Of a DNA stretch of 64,000 nt, positions 1-7,956 are shown one piece after another. The DNA lies in contig NZ_JAAAPM020000002.1 in the NCBI RefSeq assembly GCF_009909155.2, forward strand, positions 1 through 64,000. The letters run 5' to 3'. The position numbers and the translations under genes were made by a program. The stretch is from Flavobacterium undicola (lineage in GTDB: Bacteria; Bacteroidota; Bacteroidia; Flavobacteriales; Flavobacteriaceae). The notes under the pieces were generated by a model that ran no database searches, was not told where the DNA came from, and saw nothing but the letters and a program-made list of their open reading frames with translations. The first letter of the stretch is position 1, and each line of letters opens with the position of its first letter.

Positions 1-234
1 AAAGCAGATATAACTTATGTTGATTCACAAGACGCTACAAAAGCAGATAAAACTTATGTTGATTCACAAGACGCTACAAAAGCAGATAAAACTTATGTTG
101 ATTCACAAGACGCTACAAAAGCAGATATAACTTATGTTGATTCACAAGACGCTACAAAAGCAGATATAACTTATGTTGATTCACAAGACGCTACAAAAGC
201 AGATAAAACTTATGTTGATTCACAAGACGCTTTA
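1..234 (+). repeat. Six tandem 39-bp in-frame repeats
   Basis: Copies begin at 1, 40, 79, 118, 157 and 196. They are identical except for one base (ATA or AAA, giving Ile or Lys at repeat position 4, in the order I,K,K,I,I,K) and the last codon of copy six. The unit is a multiple of three, so copy-number change would keep the frame. The array may extend further left, outside the window. Confidence 0.97.
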
Positions 235-1527
235 AGAGCAAACATATCAGGTCAAGTATTTACGGGAGCCATTTCTGCAACTAATTTAAGCGGAAGCAAC
301 ACTGGTGACCAAGTTTTACCAACTTTAGCAAGTCTTGGAGCAGCTCCATTAGCTTCACCTACTTTTACAGGAACGCCAACATTACCTACAGGTACTATTG
401 CAACTACTCAAACAGCAGGAAATAGTACAACAGCTTTAGCAACTACAGCATTTGTAACAGCTGCAGATGCTTTAAAAGCGAATATATCAGGTCAAGTATT
501 TACGGGAGCCATTTCTGCAACTAATTTAAGTGGAACAAACACAGGTGATCAAGTTTTACCGACTTTAGCAAGTCTTGGAGCAGCTCCATTGGCATCGCCA
601 ACATTTACAGGAACAGTGACTATTCCAAGTGGAGCTGTACTAGGTACACCAGCATCTGGAGTGGCTACTAATTTGACAGGCTTGCCTTTAACGACTGGGG
701 TTACAGGTGTATTGCCTGTTGCAAATGGAGGGACAAATTCTACAGCGACTCCTACTAATGGAGGAGTTGGTTACGGAACTGGTAGTGCACACGCATATAC
801 AGCAGCTGGCACATCAGGACAGTATTTAAGAAGTACTGGGACAGGAGCCCCTGTATGGGGAACCTCAGGACCTGCAAGTGTGCAAGTATTAACTTCTGGA
901 AGTGGTACTTATACTACGCCAGCTGGGGTAACGGCAATTATCGTTGAATTAGTTGGTGGTGGTGGTGCCGGTGGCGGTGCAGCTTCTGCAAGTAGTAGTA
1001 ATGGTACTGGTTCTGCTGGTGGTGGTGGTGGTGGTGGTGCTTATACCCGCAAGTTAATAGTAAGTCCTACCTCAAGTTACACTTACTCTGTAGGGGTAGG
1101 AGGTAGTGCTGCTTCTGGGACAACAGGTGGTAATGGAGCAGCTTCTACCTTCAATGGAGGCAGTATAACAGCACCAGGAGGTTTAGGAGGTGGTGCTTCT
1201 TCTAGTTCTGATTACACGTTTGCAGCAGGTGGTAGTGGTGGTAGCGGTGGTACAGGCGGAGATTTTATGTCAACAGGCCAACCAGGAGGACATGGTAATT
1301 TCATTGTAGGGATATCGGTTAGCGGTATAGGAGGATCTTCAATTTTTGGAGGAGGTGCAAATAATGTAGGATTAATGGCGAATAATTCTACTGCAGGTAG
1401 TCCCGGTCGTAATTACGGTGCGGGCGGTTCCGGGGGTACAACTTGTAGAATTAGCAATAGTACTAATACGGCAAATAGTGGTGGTGTTGGAGCACCTGGT
1501 ATTATTGTTATTTACGAATTTAAGTAG
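1..1527 (+). CDS. Tail-fibre-like repeat protein with glycine-rich C-terminal tip (5' end outside window)
   Basis: The frame is open from base 1 to the TAG at 1525-1527 (508 visible residues), so the real start lies upstream. Visible order: six copies of a 13-residue repeat KADKTYVDSQDAT (residues 1-78); two nearly identical segments of about 49 residues starting ISGQVFTGAISATNLSG (about residues 80 and 160), each ending in LASPTFTGT; a linker with LPVANGGTN; then an extremely glycine/serine-rich domain (about 300-505) closing with GAPGIIVIYEF. ATTAFV, SPTFTGT and VANGGT motifs and a Gly-rich tip are typical of phage tail fibres and of related surface proteins in Flavobacteria. There is no T9SS sorting domain at its C-terminus. 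The next gene, a T9SS substrate, starts 28 bases downstream, suggesting one transcript. Function is inferred only: an extended adhesin or fibre. There are no other phage genes in view, so a prophage cannot be claimed. Confidence 0.85.
   Translation, partial: KADITYVDSQDATKADKTYVDSQDATKADKTYVDSQDATKADITYVDSQDATKADITYVDSQDATKADKTYVDSQDALRANISGQVFTGAISATNLSGSNTGDQVLPTLASLGAAPLASPTFTGTPTLPTGTIATTQTAGNSTTALATTAFVTAADALKANISGQVFTGAISATNLSGTNTGDQVLPTLASLGAAPLASPTFTGTVTIPSGAVLGTPASGVATNLTGLPLTTGVTGVLPVANGGTNSTATPTNGGVGYGTGSAHAYTAAGTSGQYLRSTGTGAPVWGTSGPASVQVLTSGSGTYTTPAGVTAIIVELVGGGGAGGGAASASSSNGTGSAGGGGGGGAYTRKLIVSPTSSYTYSVGVGGSAASGTTGGNGAASTFNGGSITAPGGLGGGASSSSDYTFAAGGSGGSGGTGGDFMSTGQPGGHGNFIVGISVSGIGGSSIFGGGANNVGLMANNSTAGSPGRNYGAGGSGGTTCRISNSTNTANSGGVGAPGIIVIYEFK
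229..615 (+). repeat. Direct 147-bp repeat, two copies 240 bp apart, within the tail-fibre-like gene
   Basis: Bases 229-375 and 469-615 encode almost the same segment, with only scattered mostly synonymous changes (for example AGC to ACA giving Ser to Thr). The copies are separated by a short block containing ATTAFV. This is a recent module duplication inside the coding sequence. Confidence 0.9.
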
Positions 1528-1555
1528 ATGCATGATGATTTTAAAAAATAAAAAA

Positions 1556-3517
1556 ATGAAAAATAGAATCATATTATTTGCATTACTGGCAATTGTCAGT
1601 AATGCAAATGCCCAAAGCATTAGCCGCAAGCTCGTCTCCAATGCCGGAGGAACCTTAACGGGAGGAAACAGTCAAATCACCTTTAGTATTGGTGAAACGA
1701 TTATTCCTTCGCTGAATACTGCTTCTGCAATGATAACGCAGGGTTTTCAACAGCCCGGTGAGCAAATAAAGACAGGTAGTGTGAGTACTGTTGTATGTGC
1801 TGGAAGCAGTTTTAATCTTCCGTATACTGCCACTGATATCGGGGGAGGGAATACTTTTACGGCTCAATTAAGTAACGCTCTCGGAAGTTTTGCAAGTCCT
1901 GTAAACATTGGTACATTGTCTGGCAATGCGTCAGTGGGTGTAATTAATGTAACGATTCCTTCTAATACGGTGGCAGGTAGCGGATATAAAATACGCATAA
2001 CGAGTAGTTCACCAGCTTTTGTTGGTACTGATAATGGTGCTGATGTTGCAATAAATGCAGGACCAATAGTGAATATCAGTTATAGTGGCAGTCCTTATTG
2101 CTCAACCGGTACTGCTTTTGTAACAAGGACTGGACCGGCAGGAGGTGTTTATTCGTCATCTGCCGGATTGAGCATTAACAGTTCAACCGGATCAATTGAT
2201 CTTGGAGCCAGTTTGGCCGGTACCTATTCCGTGACCTACAACTTCAGCAGTGGTGGATGTTCTGGGACAGCAACTACCAACGTAGTTATTTTGGTTCCAA
2301 CAGTAGCTGTTGTTGCAACACAAAACTTCTGTAATTCAGCAACTGTTGCTTCACTGCCCAATGGTGGTGGGGCATATAAATGGTATGCTAAAGCAAATAA
2401 CGGCACGGAACTTAGCAGTTCTACTATTTTAAGCACAGGTACCTACTATGTAAGCAATACATCAGGTGGTTGTGAAAGTGCAAGAACAGCGGTAAATGTT
2501 ACTATAACAACAGTAACTGCTCCATCAGTAGCAGCACAGAACTTCTGTAGTTCAGCAACAGTGGCATCATTGCCAAATGGTAGTGGTATCTATAAATGGT
2601 ATGATACAGTAAGTGGAGGAGCTGCATTGACAAGTTCCACTGTATTGAGTTCTAAAACTTATTATGTAAGTACTACCTCGGGCGCTTGTGAAAGTGCAAG
2701 AACAGCAGTAAGTGTAACGGTAAGTCCTAATGTTACCGCAGGAACAGTAAGTGGTACTACATCACTTTGTAAAGGAGTAACAGCTACCTACACAAGTAGT
2801 GGTACTACAGGAGGAAGCTGGAGTAGTACAAATACAGCTGTAGCAACTGTGAATGCAAGTACAGGGGTAGTAACAGCGGTGAATGCAGGAACTACATTTA
2901 TTAGATATACTGTAACTACAGGTTGTGGTAGTCCTGTTATGTCATCATCAGGAACTTTAACGGTAAGTGTATTACCAACAACAAGCATCAGTTATAGTGG
3001 TAGTCCGTTCTGTAAATCGGGTTCAGTAAATGTAACAAGGACAGGTCAGGAAAGTGGTACTTATACTTCATCTCCATCTGGTTTGAGTATCAATCCTTCA
3101 ACAGGAAGTATCAATCTTGAAACCAGTTCAACGGGAACATATACGGTGACCTATAGTTTCAGCAATGGTACTTGCTCTGGTATAGCCACTACTACACTAA
3201 AGATTAAAAATTGTAATAATCGCATAGATGATGTTAGTACTATTGCTCAGAAATCATCTCTAGAGGTAACAGTTGATAAATTTGATGTTATTGCTTATCC
3301 TAATCCATCAAATTATCAGTTTACATTGTCAGTTGATAGTGATAGTAATGAAAAAATAGATGTAGTAATTTATGATATATCAGGTAAAATGCTGAGACAT
3401 ATTCAAAAAAATAAAGAGGAATCCATTATTTTTGGAAAAGAATTCCCAACAGGAGTATATGTCGTGGTAATTAATCAAGGTATTAATAAAAAAACAATCA
3501 AATTAATCAAAGAATAA
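1556..3517 (+). CDS. Secreted Ig-like repeat protein with type IX secretion C-terminal sorting domain
   Basis: 653 residues. I chose the ATG at 1556 because it gives a clean signal peptide (MKNRIILFALLAIVSNANAQ); in-frame ATGs at 1532 and 1535 only lengthen the n-region. The body is serine/threonine/glycine-rich and built from repeated modules: two 'ISYSGSP..C' modules (about residues 174 and 478), two 'QNFC.SATVASLPNG..KWY' Ig-like modules (about 255 and 327), and a BIG2-like segment (about 395-470, ending in TGVVTAVNAGTT). The last 80 or so residues hold a type A T9SS sorting domain (YPNPS, then YDISGK, then PTGVYVVVI, then a lysine-rich end; TIGR04183-like). It is expected to be exported by Sec, moved across the outer membrane by T9SS and anchored or released. 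It lies directly after the tail-fibre-like gene. The specific ligand is unknown. Confidence 0.9.
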   Translation: MKNRIILFALLAIVSNANAQSISRKLVSNAGGTLTGGNSQITFSIGETIIPSLNTASAMITQGFQQPGEQIKTGSVSTVVCAGSSFNLPYTATDIGGGNTFTAQLSNALGSFASPVNIGTLSGNASVGVINVTIPSNTVAGSGYKIRITSSSPAFVGTDNGADVAINAGPIVNISYSGSPYCSTGTAFVTRTGPAGGVYSSSAGLSINSSTGSIDLGASLAGTYSVTYNFSSGGCSGTATTNVVILVPTVAVVATQNFCNSATVASLPNGGGAYKWYAKANNGTELSSSTILSTGTYYVSNTSGGCESARTAVNVTITTVTAPSVAAQNFCSSATVASLPNGSGIYKWYDTVSGGAALTSSTVLSSKTYYVSTTSGACESARTAVSVTVSPNVTAGTVSGTTSLCKGVTATYTSSGTTGGSWSSTNTAVATVNASTGVVTAVNAGTTFIRYTVTTGCGSPVMSSSGTLTVSVLPTTSISYSGSPFCKSGSVNVTRTGQESGTYTSSPSGLSINPSTGSINLETSSTGTYTVTYSFSNGTCSGIATTTLKIKNCNNRIDDVSTIAQKSSLEVTVDKFDVIAYPNPSNYQFTLSVDSDSNEKIDVVIYDISGKMLRHIQKNKEESIIFGKEFPTGVYVVVINQGINKKTIKLIKE

Positions 3518-3547
3518 GTTCTACTTATAATTAATTTTAACACAAAG

Positions 3548-3580
3548 CCAACCCATTCTATTTGGGTTGGTTTTCTTTTT
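3548..3580 (+). terminator. Rho-independent terminator after the T9SS protein
   Basis: An 8-bp perfect stem (CCAACCCA at 3548-3555 with TGGGTTGG at 3563-3570), a 7-base loop and a T-rich tail. It ends the two-gene surface-protein transcript. Confidence 0.9.
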
Positions 3581-3682
3581 CAATTAAAAACGGTTTGCTG
3601 AAAATTTTTAAGGAAAAAATATTAACTTAGAGCGAGTTAAAAAAAAATTCGAAGTGTATAATTTTAAATATTAAAATAAACT

Positions 3683-4093
3683 ATGAAAAGAAATGCGACC
3701 GCAGTCTGGAAAGGTTCTCTAAAAGAAGGAACTGGAGTTCTTACAACCCAAAGTAAAACATTAGAAAATACACAATATTCCTTTCATTCCCGTTTTGAAG
3801 AAGGAGTAGGGACAAACCCTGAAGAATTGGTTGCAGCGGCACATTCGGGTTGTTTTACGATGCAATTATCGGCTTATATTACAGAAGCAGGATTTGATAT
3901 TGAAAGTATAGAAACCAAATGTGTTATTAATTTAGTAGAGGGTACAATTACAGAATCTAATTTGACTGTAAGTGCTAAGATAAAAGGAATTTCGGATGCT
4001 GTTTTTCAAGAATTGGTGACTAAAGCAGAACATAATTGTCCGATTTCTAAATTATTCAACACCACAATTACAACATCGGCTGCGTTAGTTTAA
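3683..4093 (+). CDS. osmC: OsmC family peroxiredoxin
   Basis: 136 residues, normal length for OsmC. OsmC/Ohr proteins reduce organic hydroperoxides in the cytoplasm using two cysteines; both are present, Cys57 in AHSGCF and Cys119 in EHNCPIS, with the conserved GTNPEEL segment just before Cys57. It is a single gene with its own terminator and faces cysM across a shared hairpin. OsmC and Ohr cannot be separated with certainty by eye; the AHSGC and NCPIS context favours the OsmC branch. Confidence 0.9.
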   Translation: MKRNATAVWKGSLKEGTGVLTTQSKTLENTQYSFHSRFEEGVGTNPEELVAAAHSGCFTMQLSAYITEAGFDIESIETKCVINLVEGTITESNLTVSAKIKGISDAVFQELVTKAEHNCPISKLFNTTITTSAALV

Positions 4094-4110
4094 AGATGTT
4101 TTTTGAACTA

Positions 4111-4142
4111 AAAGGCTCGTTTTTTATTTAAAACGAGCCTTT
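4111..4142. terminator. Bidirectional terminator between osmC and cysM
   Basis: A 13-bp perfect inverted repeat (AAAGGCTCGTTTT at 4111-4123 and its complement at 4130-4142) with a 6-base loop. It has T-runs on the right and A-runs on the left, so it can stop both converging transcripts. Confidence 0.9.
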
Positions 4143-4177
4143 TTTATGAATTTATACCAAACGGCATTATATAAGAA

Positions 4178-5065
4178 TTAATCAAATAAATCAGAAGATA
4201 AATAACGATCTCCTCTGTCGCAAATAATAGCAACAATGACACCTGATTCTAATTCTTCGGCTAATTTCACAGCTACGGCAACAGCACCACCGCTACTCAT
4301 TCCTGCAAAAACGCCTTCTTCTAAAGCCAATCGTTTGGTCATTTCACGAGCTTCTTTTTCACTTACATCAATAGTACGATCTACTTTCGAAGCATTAAAA
4401 ATTTTAGGCAAATATTCTTGTGGCCATTTACGAATACCCGGAATTTGAGAACCATCGCTTGGTTGCGCTCCAATAATTTGAATAGCAGGATTTTTTTCTT
4501 TTAAGTAGGTTGAAGTTCCCATTATAGTTCCTGTTGTCCCCATGGCTGAAACAAAATGCGTTACACTACCTTCGGTATCGTTCCAAATTTCAGGACCAGT
4601 TGTGAGGTAATGGGCTTTCCAGTTGTCGTCATTAGCAAATTGATTCAACATGATATAACCACCTTCGGCTACTTTTTTATCCGCATAATCTCTGGAGCCA
4701 ATGATTCCTTCTTTAGCAGAAGTCAAAATCACGGTTGCACCATAGGCACGCATGGTTTGGGTGCGTTCTTTGGTAGAGTCTTCAGGAAGGACTAATTCTA
4801 TTTCGATTCCTAGTAATTGTGCAATCATGGCTAAAGCAATACCTGTGTTTCCACTGGTAGCTTCAATTAATTTGTCTCCTTTTTTGATTTCACCGCGATC
4901 TAATGCGCCTTTAATCATATAATAAGCGGCTCTGTCTTTGACACTGCCACCGGGATTGTTTCCTTCTAGTTTTAAAAGTAGTTTTACGTTCTTATTTTGG
5001 ACTAAATTGACTGTTTCTACAAGCGGAGTATTTCCTATTAAGTCAACTAATTTTTGAGGCTTCAT
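4178..5065 (-). CDS. cysM: Cysteine synthase (O-acetylserine sulfhydrylase), CysM type
   Basis: 295 residues, fold-type II PLP enzyme that makes L-cysteine from O-acetylserine and sulfide (CysM types can also use thiosulfate). The PLP lysine is Lys43 in GGSVKDRAA, the phosphate-binding TSGNTG loop is at about 70-75, and the C-terminal CDRGDRYLS is typical. LEGNNPGGSVKDR favours CysM over CysK. It is the second gene of a two-gene operon: the serine acetyltransferase gene upstream ends one base before this start, so substrate synthesis and use are co-expressed. Confidence 0.93.
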   Translation of the reverse strand: MKPQKLVDLIGNTPLVETVNLVQNKNVKLLLKLEGNNPGGSVKDRAAYYMIKGALDRGEIKKGDKLIEATSGNTGIALAMIAQLLGIEIELVLPEDSTKERTQTMRAYGATVILTSAKEGIIGSRDYADKKVAEGGYIMLNQFANDDNWKAHYLTTGPEIWNDTEGSVTHFVSAMGTTGTIMGTSTYLKEKNPAIQIIGAQPSDGSQIPGIRKWPQEYLPKIFNASKVDRTIDVSEKEAREMTKRLALEEGVFAGMSSGGAVAVAVKLAEELESGVIVAIICDRGDRYLSSDLFD

Positions 5066-5066
5066 A

Positions 5067-5858
5067 TTATTTAATTTCTTTTACTTTTACTTCAGTAGTT
5101 GTGGTGTTCATGACAATCGATTTTGCAGGAACCGACTTGGTTACCCAGGCATTTCCTCCTACAATACTATCCTTCCCGATAATGGTTTCGCCTCCCAGAA
5201 TAGTAGCATTGGCATAAATACAAACATTTTTCTCTACTGTAGGATGTCTTTTGACGTTTTTCATGTCTTTACTTACACTCAAAGCTCCAAGCGTAACTCC
5301 CTGGTATATTTTTACGTTTTTTTCAATAACAGTGGTTTCTCCTATAACAATTCCAGTGGCATGATCAATAAAAAAAGGCGAATCAATTTGAGCTCCCGCA
5401 TTAATATCGGTTCCTGTTGTTTTATGTGCATATTCACTCATTAATCTCGAAAAAAGCATTAAATCCAGATTGTAGAGTTCGTGACTTAGACGATAAATGG
5501 CAATAGCATAAAACCCTGGATAAGCTAAATATACTTCTTCAATGCTATTGGATGCAGGGTCGTTTTCTAAGATATAAGCAGCGTCTTGATTTAATTTTTC
5601 AAGCACAGCGGGTAATTTTTCGAGGAAACTATCCCACATAGATTCACAAGTAACTTCTGGTTTTTTGCAGGCTACTCTTGAAATATCTTTAAATAAACCT
5701 TCGAGTTCATCAATGCTTTCTGTCAATGAAGCATTCATGTCAAATAAAGTATAGAATAATTTTTCAGTGAATTTTTCTATTTTAGTTTTTATTCCGTAAC
5801 TGATGGATAAATGGCTTTTTAAAGAGTCAATATTTTTTATAATTAGATCCTTTGTCAT
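5067..5858 (-). CDS. cysE: Serine O-acetyltransferase
   Basis: 263 residues. It transfers acetyl from acetyl-CoA to serine, the first step of cysteine synthesis. An N-terminal helical region (1-135) precedes a left-handed beta-helix of hexapeptide repeats (about 150-245), with the catalytic-site signature DHATGIVIGE and GVTLGA. The longer helical N-terminus resembles the EpsC/serine acetyltransferase subgroup. It heads the cysE-cysM operon. A TAnnTTTG-type promoter lies about 65 bases upstream. Confidence 0.92.
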   Translation of the reverse strand: MTKDLIIKNIDSLKSHLSISYGIKTKIEKFTEKLFYTLFDMNASLTESIDELEGLFKDISRVACKKPEVTCESMWDSFLEKLPAVLEKLNQDAAYILENDPASNSIEEVYLAYPGFYAIAIYRLSHELYNLDLMLFSRLMSEYAHKTTGTDINAGAQIDSPFFIDHATGIVIGETTVIEKNVKIYQGVTLGALSVSKDMKNVKRHPTVEKNVCIYANATILGGETIIGKDSIVGGNAWVTKSVPAKSIVMNTTTTEVKVKEIK

Positions 5859-5924
5859 GACTTTTGGATTGTATTGTTAGTAGAAAAAACACTACTTGAT
5901 TCTAATGGTGTTGCTAATTTTAAA

Positions 5925-5958
5925 CAAATATATTGAACTATTTTGAATAAAAGGACAA
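5925..5958 (-). promoter_or_regulatory. Probable cysE promoter
   Basis: On the minus strand there is TTG (complement of 5956-5958), a 23-base spacer and TATATTTG (complement of 5925-5932). This fits the flavobacterial consensus TTG-N17-23-TAnnTTTG at the long end of the spacer range. It predicts a leader of roughly 60 bases before the cysE ATG. Confidence 0.55.
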
Positions 5959-6074
5959 GAACAGCCATGCTTTCATGCTGTAGTTCTATTTTTTGTAAAA
6001 TGTTTTTTATGGTTTTCGAAGTTGATTTTGTCGAATTACAATCCACTTTATTAAAACGACAATTTTAAATTTCT

Positions 6075-6082
6075 TACTTTTG
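6075..6082 (+). promoter_or_regulatory. Candidate -7 box TACTTTTG upstream of the small membrane protein gene
   Basis: A perfect TAnnTTTG match 19 bases before the ATG at 6102. I see no convincing TTG at the -33 position, so this is a partial promoter call. Confidence 0.4.
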
Positions 6083-6101
6083 AAAGCTGATACCATTAAA
6101 A

Positions 6102-6284
6102 ATGAAAAAAATAGTTATTCCGATAATGCTAGTTGCTATTGCAGTTGCTTTTTATGAGCAAACAGCAGCTGATAAAAATGTTTATGTTACTGTAATTGCA
6201 ATGGCTGTTTTTATGTTTGGAATGATGCAATTAAGTGCTAAAACACCAAGTAAGAATCAAGAAAAAGAAGAAGAAGATGTTTAG
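6102..6284 (+). CDS. Small membrane protein (60 aa), translationally coupled to the Smr gene
   Basis: 60 residues with two hydrophobic segments (about 4-18 and 28-44) separated by a short polar loop, and a charged C-terminus rich in Lys/Glu. Its last eight bases, ATGTTTAG, contain the start codon of the next gene, so the two are probably translationally coupled. No recognised domain. The position and overlap argue that it is a real gene; function unknown. Confidence 0.75.
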   Translation: MKKIVIPIMLVAIAVAFYEQTAADKNVYVTVIAMAVFMFGMMQLSAKTPSKNQEKEEEDV

Positions 6285-6828
6285 TAAAGGAGATAAAGTT
6301 TCGGTACTCGATGATGCTATCAATGGAGTAGTATTGGCTGTAAAAGACAAAGAGGTTACTATTGAAACCGATGAAGGTTTTGTAATGAATTTTTCAGCAA
6401 ATGAGTTGGTTAAGCTAAACGATACCAGTAATTTAATGGATTCTATTAGAAGGATTAATATAGACGAAATTAAGAAGGAAAAAGCAGTTCCAAAGCCAAG
6501 AAGTTTTGTGAAAGAGAAAAAAGACAAACATGAAATGGGCGTTCCGGAATTTGATTTACACATTGAAAAATTAGTCAAAAATAAAAACGGAATGTCTAAT
6601 TATGATATTTTGACCTTACAGGCTGAAACGGCACAAAGGCATATTGAATTTGCCATTAGAAATCGCATTCCTAAAATTGTTTTTATACATGGTGTTGGAG
6701 AAGGCATATTGAAAGCGGAACTTGATTTTTTATTAGGGCGTTATGAAAATATTGATTTTCAAGAAGCCAATTATCAAAAATACGGTCAGGGAGCCACCGA
6801 GGTTTTTATCAAGCAAAGTAAGAAGTAG
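6277..6828 (+). CDS. Smr domain-containing protein
   Basis: 183 residues from the ATG at 6277, which overlaps the stop of the preceding gene; the in-frame extension to 6235 is a lysine tract in the other gene and is rejected. An N-terminal SH3-like/KOW-like segment (MFSKGDKVSVLDD) precedes a linker and a C-terminal Smr domain (about 95-180) with DLHIEKL, the key HGVGEGILK loop and GATEVFI. Smr domains cut nucleic acids or rescue stalled ribosomes in other bacteria. The protein lacks the MutS ATPase, so it should not be called MutS although databases often do. Predicted cytoplasmic. Confidence 0.88.
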   Translation: MFSKGDKVSVLDDAINGVVLAVKDKEVTIETDEGFVMNFSANELVKLNDTSNLMDSIRRINIDEIKKEKAVPKPRSFVKEKKDKHEMGVPEFDLHIEKLVKNKNGMSNYDILTLQAETAQRHIEFAIRNRIPKIVFIHGVGEGILKAELDFLLGRYENIDFQEANYQKYGQGATEVFIKQSKK

Positions 6829-6842
6829 AAAAAAGTTAAGCT

Positions 6843-6886
6843 ATACAAAAACGCTCATTTGAATGTTCAAATGAGCGTTTTTGTAT
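6843..6886. terminator. Bidirectional terminator, 21-bp perfect stem
   Basis: Bases 6843-6863 and 6866-6886 are perfect complements around a 2-base centre; the arms carry A5 and T5 runs so the hairpin works in either direction. It separates the Smr gene from the converging lipoprotein gene. Confidence 0.9.
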
Positions 6887-6911
6887 TTAAGATTCTTTCT
6901 TTAGTCAAATT

Positions 6912-7874
6912 CTAATTAGTTGTAAATAGCTCTCCGTAAGTAAAACTATCTCCAAGAGTAAAATTGCTATTTCCTTTTTGTAAAGAAACTTTTTTAAGCA
7001 CTATGGTGTGTTTAAAACTATTTGGTCCATTGGTAGTTGTGGTAACTTCAATAATTCCGCTTACGCCACTCACTCCCGTTACACCATTCCATTCTTGGGT
7101 AACAGCAGGTGTTGTAGGTGTGGTGCTGTTGCAAAAATAAGCAGAGGTTAATAAATTTGAAAATAAGCGATAGGTGAATGCATTTGTACTGGTTCCTATA
7201 AGTCCTGTTCTTGGGCTATTGAGTGCTGTTGCCTGATTTAAAATTAAATTAGGATCGATTTTTAAGATTAAAGCTTCACTTGTATTAAAGTTATATACAT
7301 CATTAGAAGTAGTACACTTTTCAAGGGTTGCATCAAAATTAAAAGGCAAATTAGTAGCCGGAGTAGTGTAATCGCCAAAAGGGAAAGTTTCATACACCTG
7401 CGTTCCATTGGCTTTTGCAAAAGTTACGTTTTTAAAAACAATATTATGATTGTATCCTGTAATTTTAGTACTGTTAGTTGTGGCATCAGTCGTTTTAATA
7501 GCTGTAGTTACAATTTGTATTTTACCATCGGTAGCCGTCCATTGGTCAGTAATACCAGGAGTTGCAGGAGCTATAGTTTCGCAAATGTTATCAGTTGCTA
7601 CAGTTCCGTTGTAAAAACGATAAACCACTCTGTTACTAGTTGTACTGATATTTAATTCGATAGGAGCATCAACAGCAGTAGGTTCGCTGGTAAAAGTACT
7701 TTCTGGAATTTCAAGAAGTAAGGCTTCTTTTTCTTTTAGTTTGTAGATAATATGATTGGTGCTACAACTTTGAGTAGCCACTTTGTCGAAGCTAATATCT
7801 TCCTGAGTAAGGTTTCCATCATCACAGGCATTCAATAATGCTAATAAAACCAGTAGGCTTAAGGCTTTTTTCAT
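6912..7874 (-). CDS. Lipoprotein of unknown function with an internal duplication
   Basis: 320 residues from the ATG at 7874 (the upstream extension to 7901 lies before the signal peptide). Signal peptide II with lipobox LLNAC followed by Asp-Asp, so lipidation is likely. The mature protein is two copies of a roughly 140-residue module: each begins with a Cys-containing strand (QSCSTNHIIY; EKCTTSNDVY), continues with an E/K-rich 'EALLLEIP' or 'EALILKID' stretch, a 'YRFYN' or 'YRLFS' strand and a Cys-containing turn, and ends with a Q-W-containing strand and 'NIVFKNVTF' or 'TIVLKKVSL'. The last portion is GDSFTYGELFTTN. No recognised family; predicted beta-rich. Confidence 0.85.
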   Translation of the reverse strand: MKKALSLLVLLALLNACDDGNLTQEDISFDKVATQSCSTNHIIYKLKEKEALLLEIPESTFTSEPTAVDAPIELNISTTSNRVVYRFYNGTVATDNICETIAPATPGITDQWTATDGKIQIVTTAIKTTDATTNSTKITGYNHNIVFKNVTFAKANGTQVYETFPFGDYTTPATNLPFNFDATLEKCTTSNDVYNFNTSEALILKIDPNLILNQATALNSPRTGLIGTSTNAFTYRLFSNLLTSAYFCNSTTPTTPAVTQEWNGVTGVSGVSGIIEVTTTTNGPNSFKHTIVLKKVSLQKGNSNFTLGDSFTYGELFTTN

Positions 7875-7943
7875 CTTAAAAATTTTGACAAAAATAGGCA
7901 AAAAATGACAAATGGTATTAGGCTTTTGATAATTGATATTTTA

Positions 7944-7951
7944 TAACTTTG
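7944..7951 (+). promoter_or_regulatory. Candidate -7 box TAACTTTG five bases before the cysteine desulfurase ATG
   Basis: A perfect TAnnTTTG motif. If it works with the usual offset, transcription would start at or within a base of the ATG at 7957, giving a leaderless or nearly leaderless mRNA. The nearest upstream TTG (7926-7928) is only 15 bases away, shorter than consensus. Confidence 0.35.
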
Positions 7952-7956
7952 CAACA

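Noticed and set aside
1..234. CRISPR array
   Set aside because: The repeats are contiguous with no spacers and lie in an open coding frame.
1..1527. Part of a prophage
   Set aside because: Tail-fibre-like motifs also occur in chromosomal surface proteins of Flavobacteria, and no capsid, tail, lysis or integrase gene follows.
5855..6046. 63-codon minus-strand ORF before cysE
   Set aside because: It covers the cysE promoter region, has no recognisable composition or motif, and overlaps the cysE start by only a few bases.
6277..6828. DNA mismatch repair protein MutS
   Set aside because: Only the Smr domain is present; there is no MutS ATPase or clamp.
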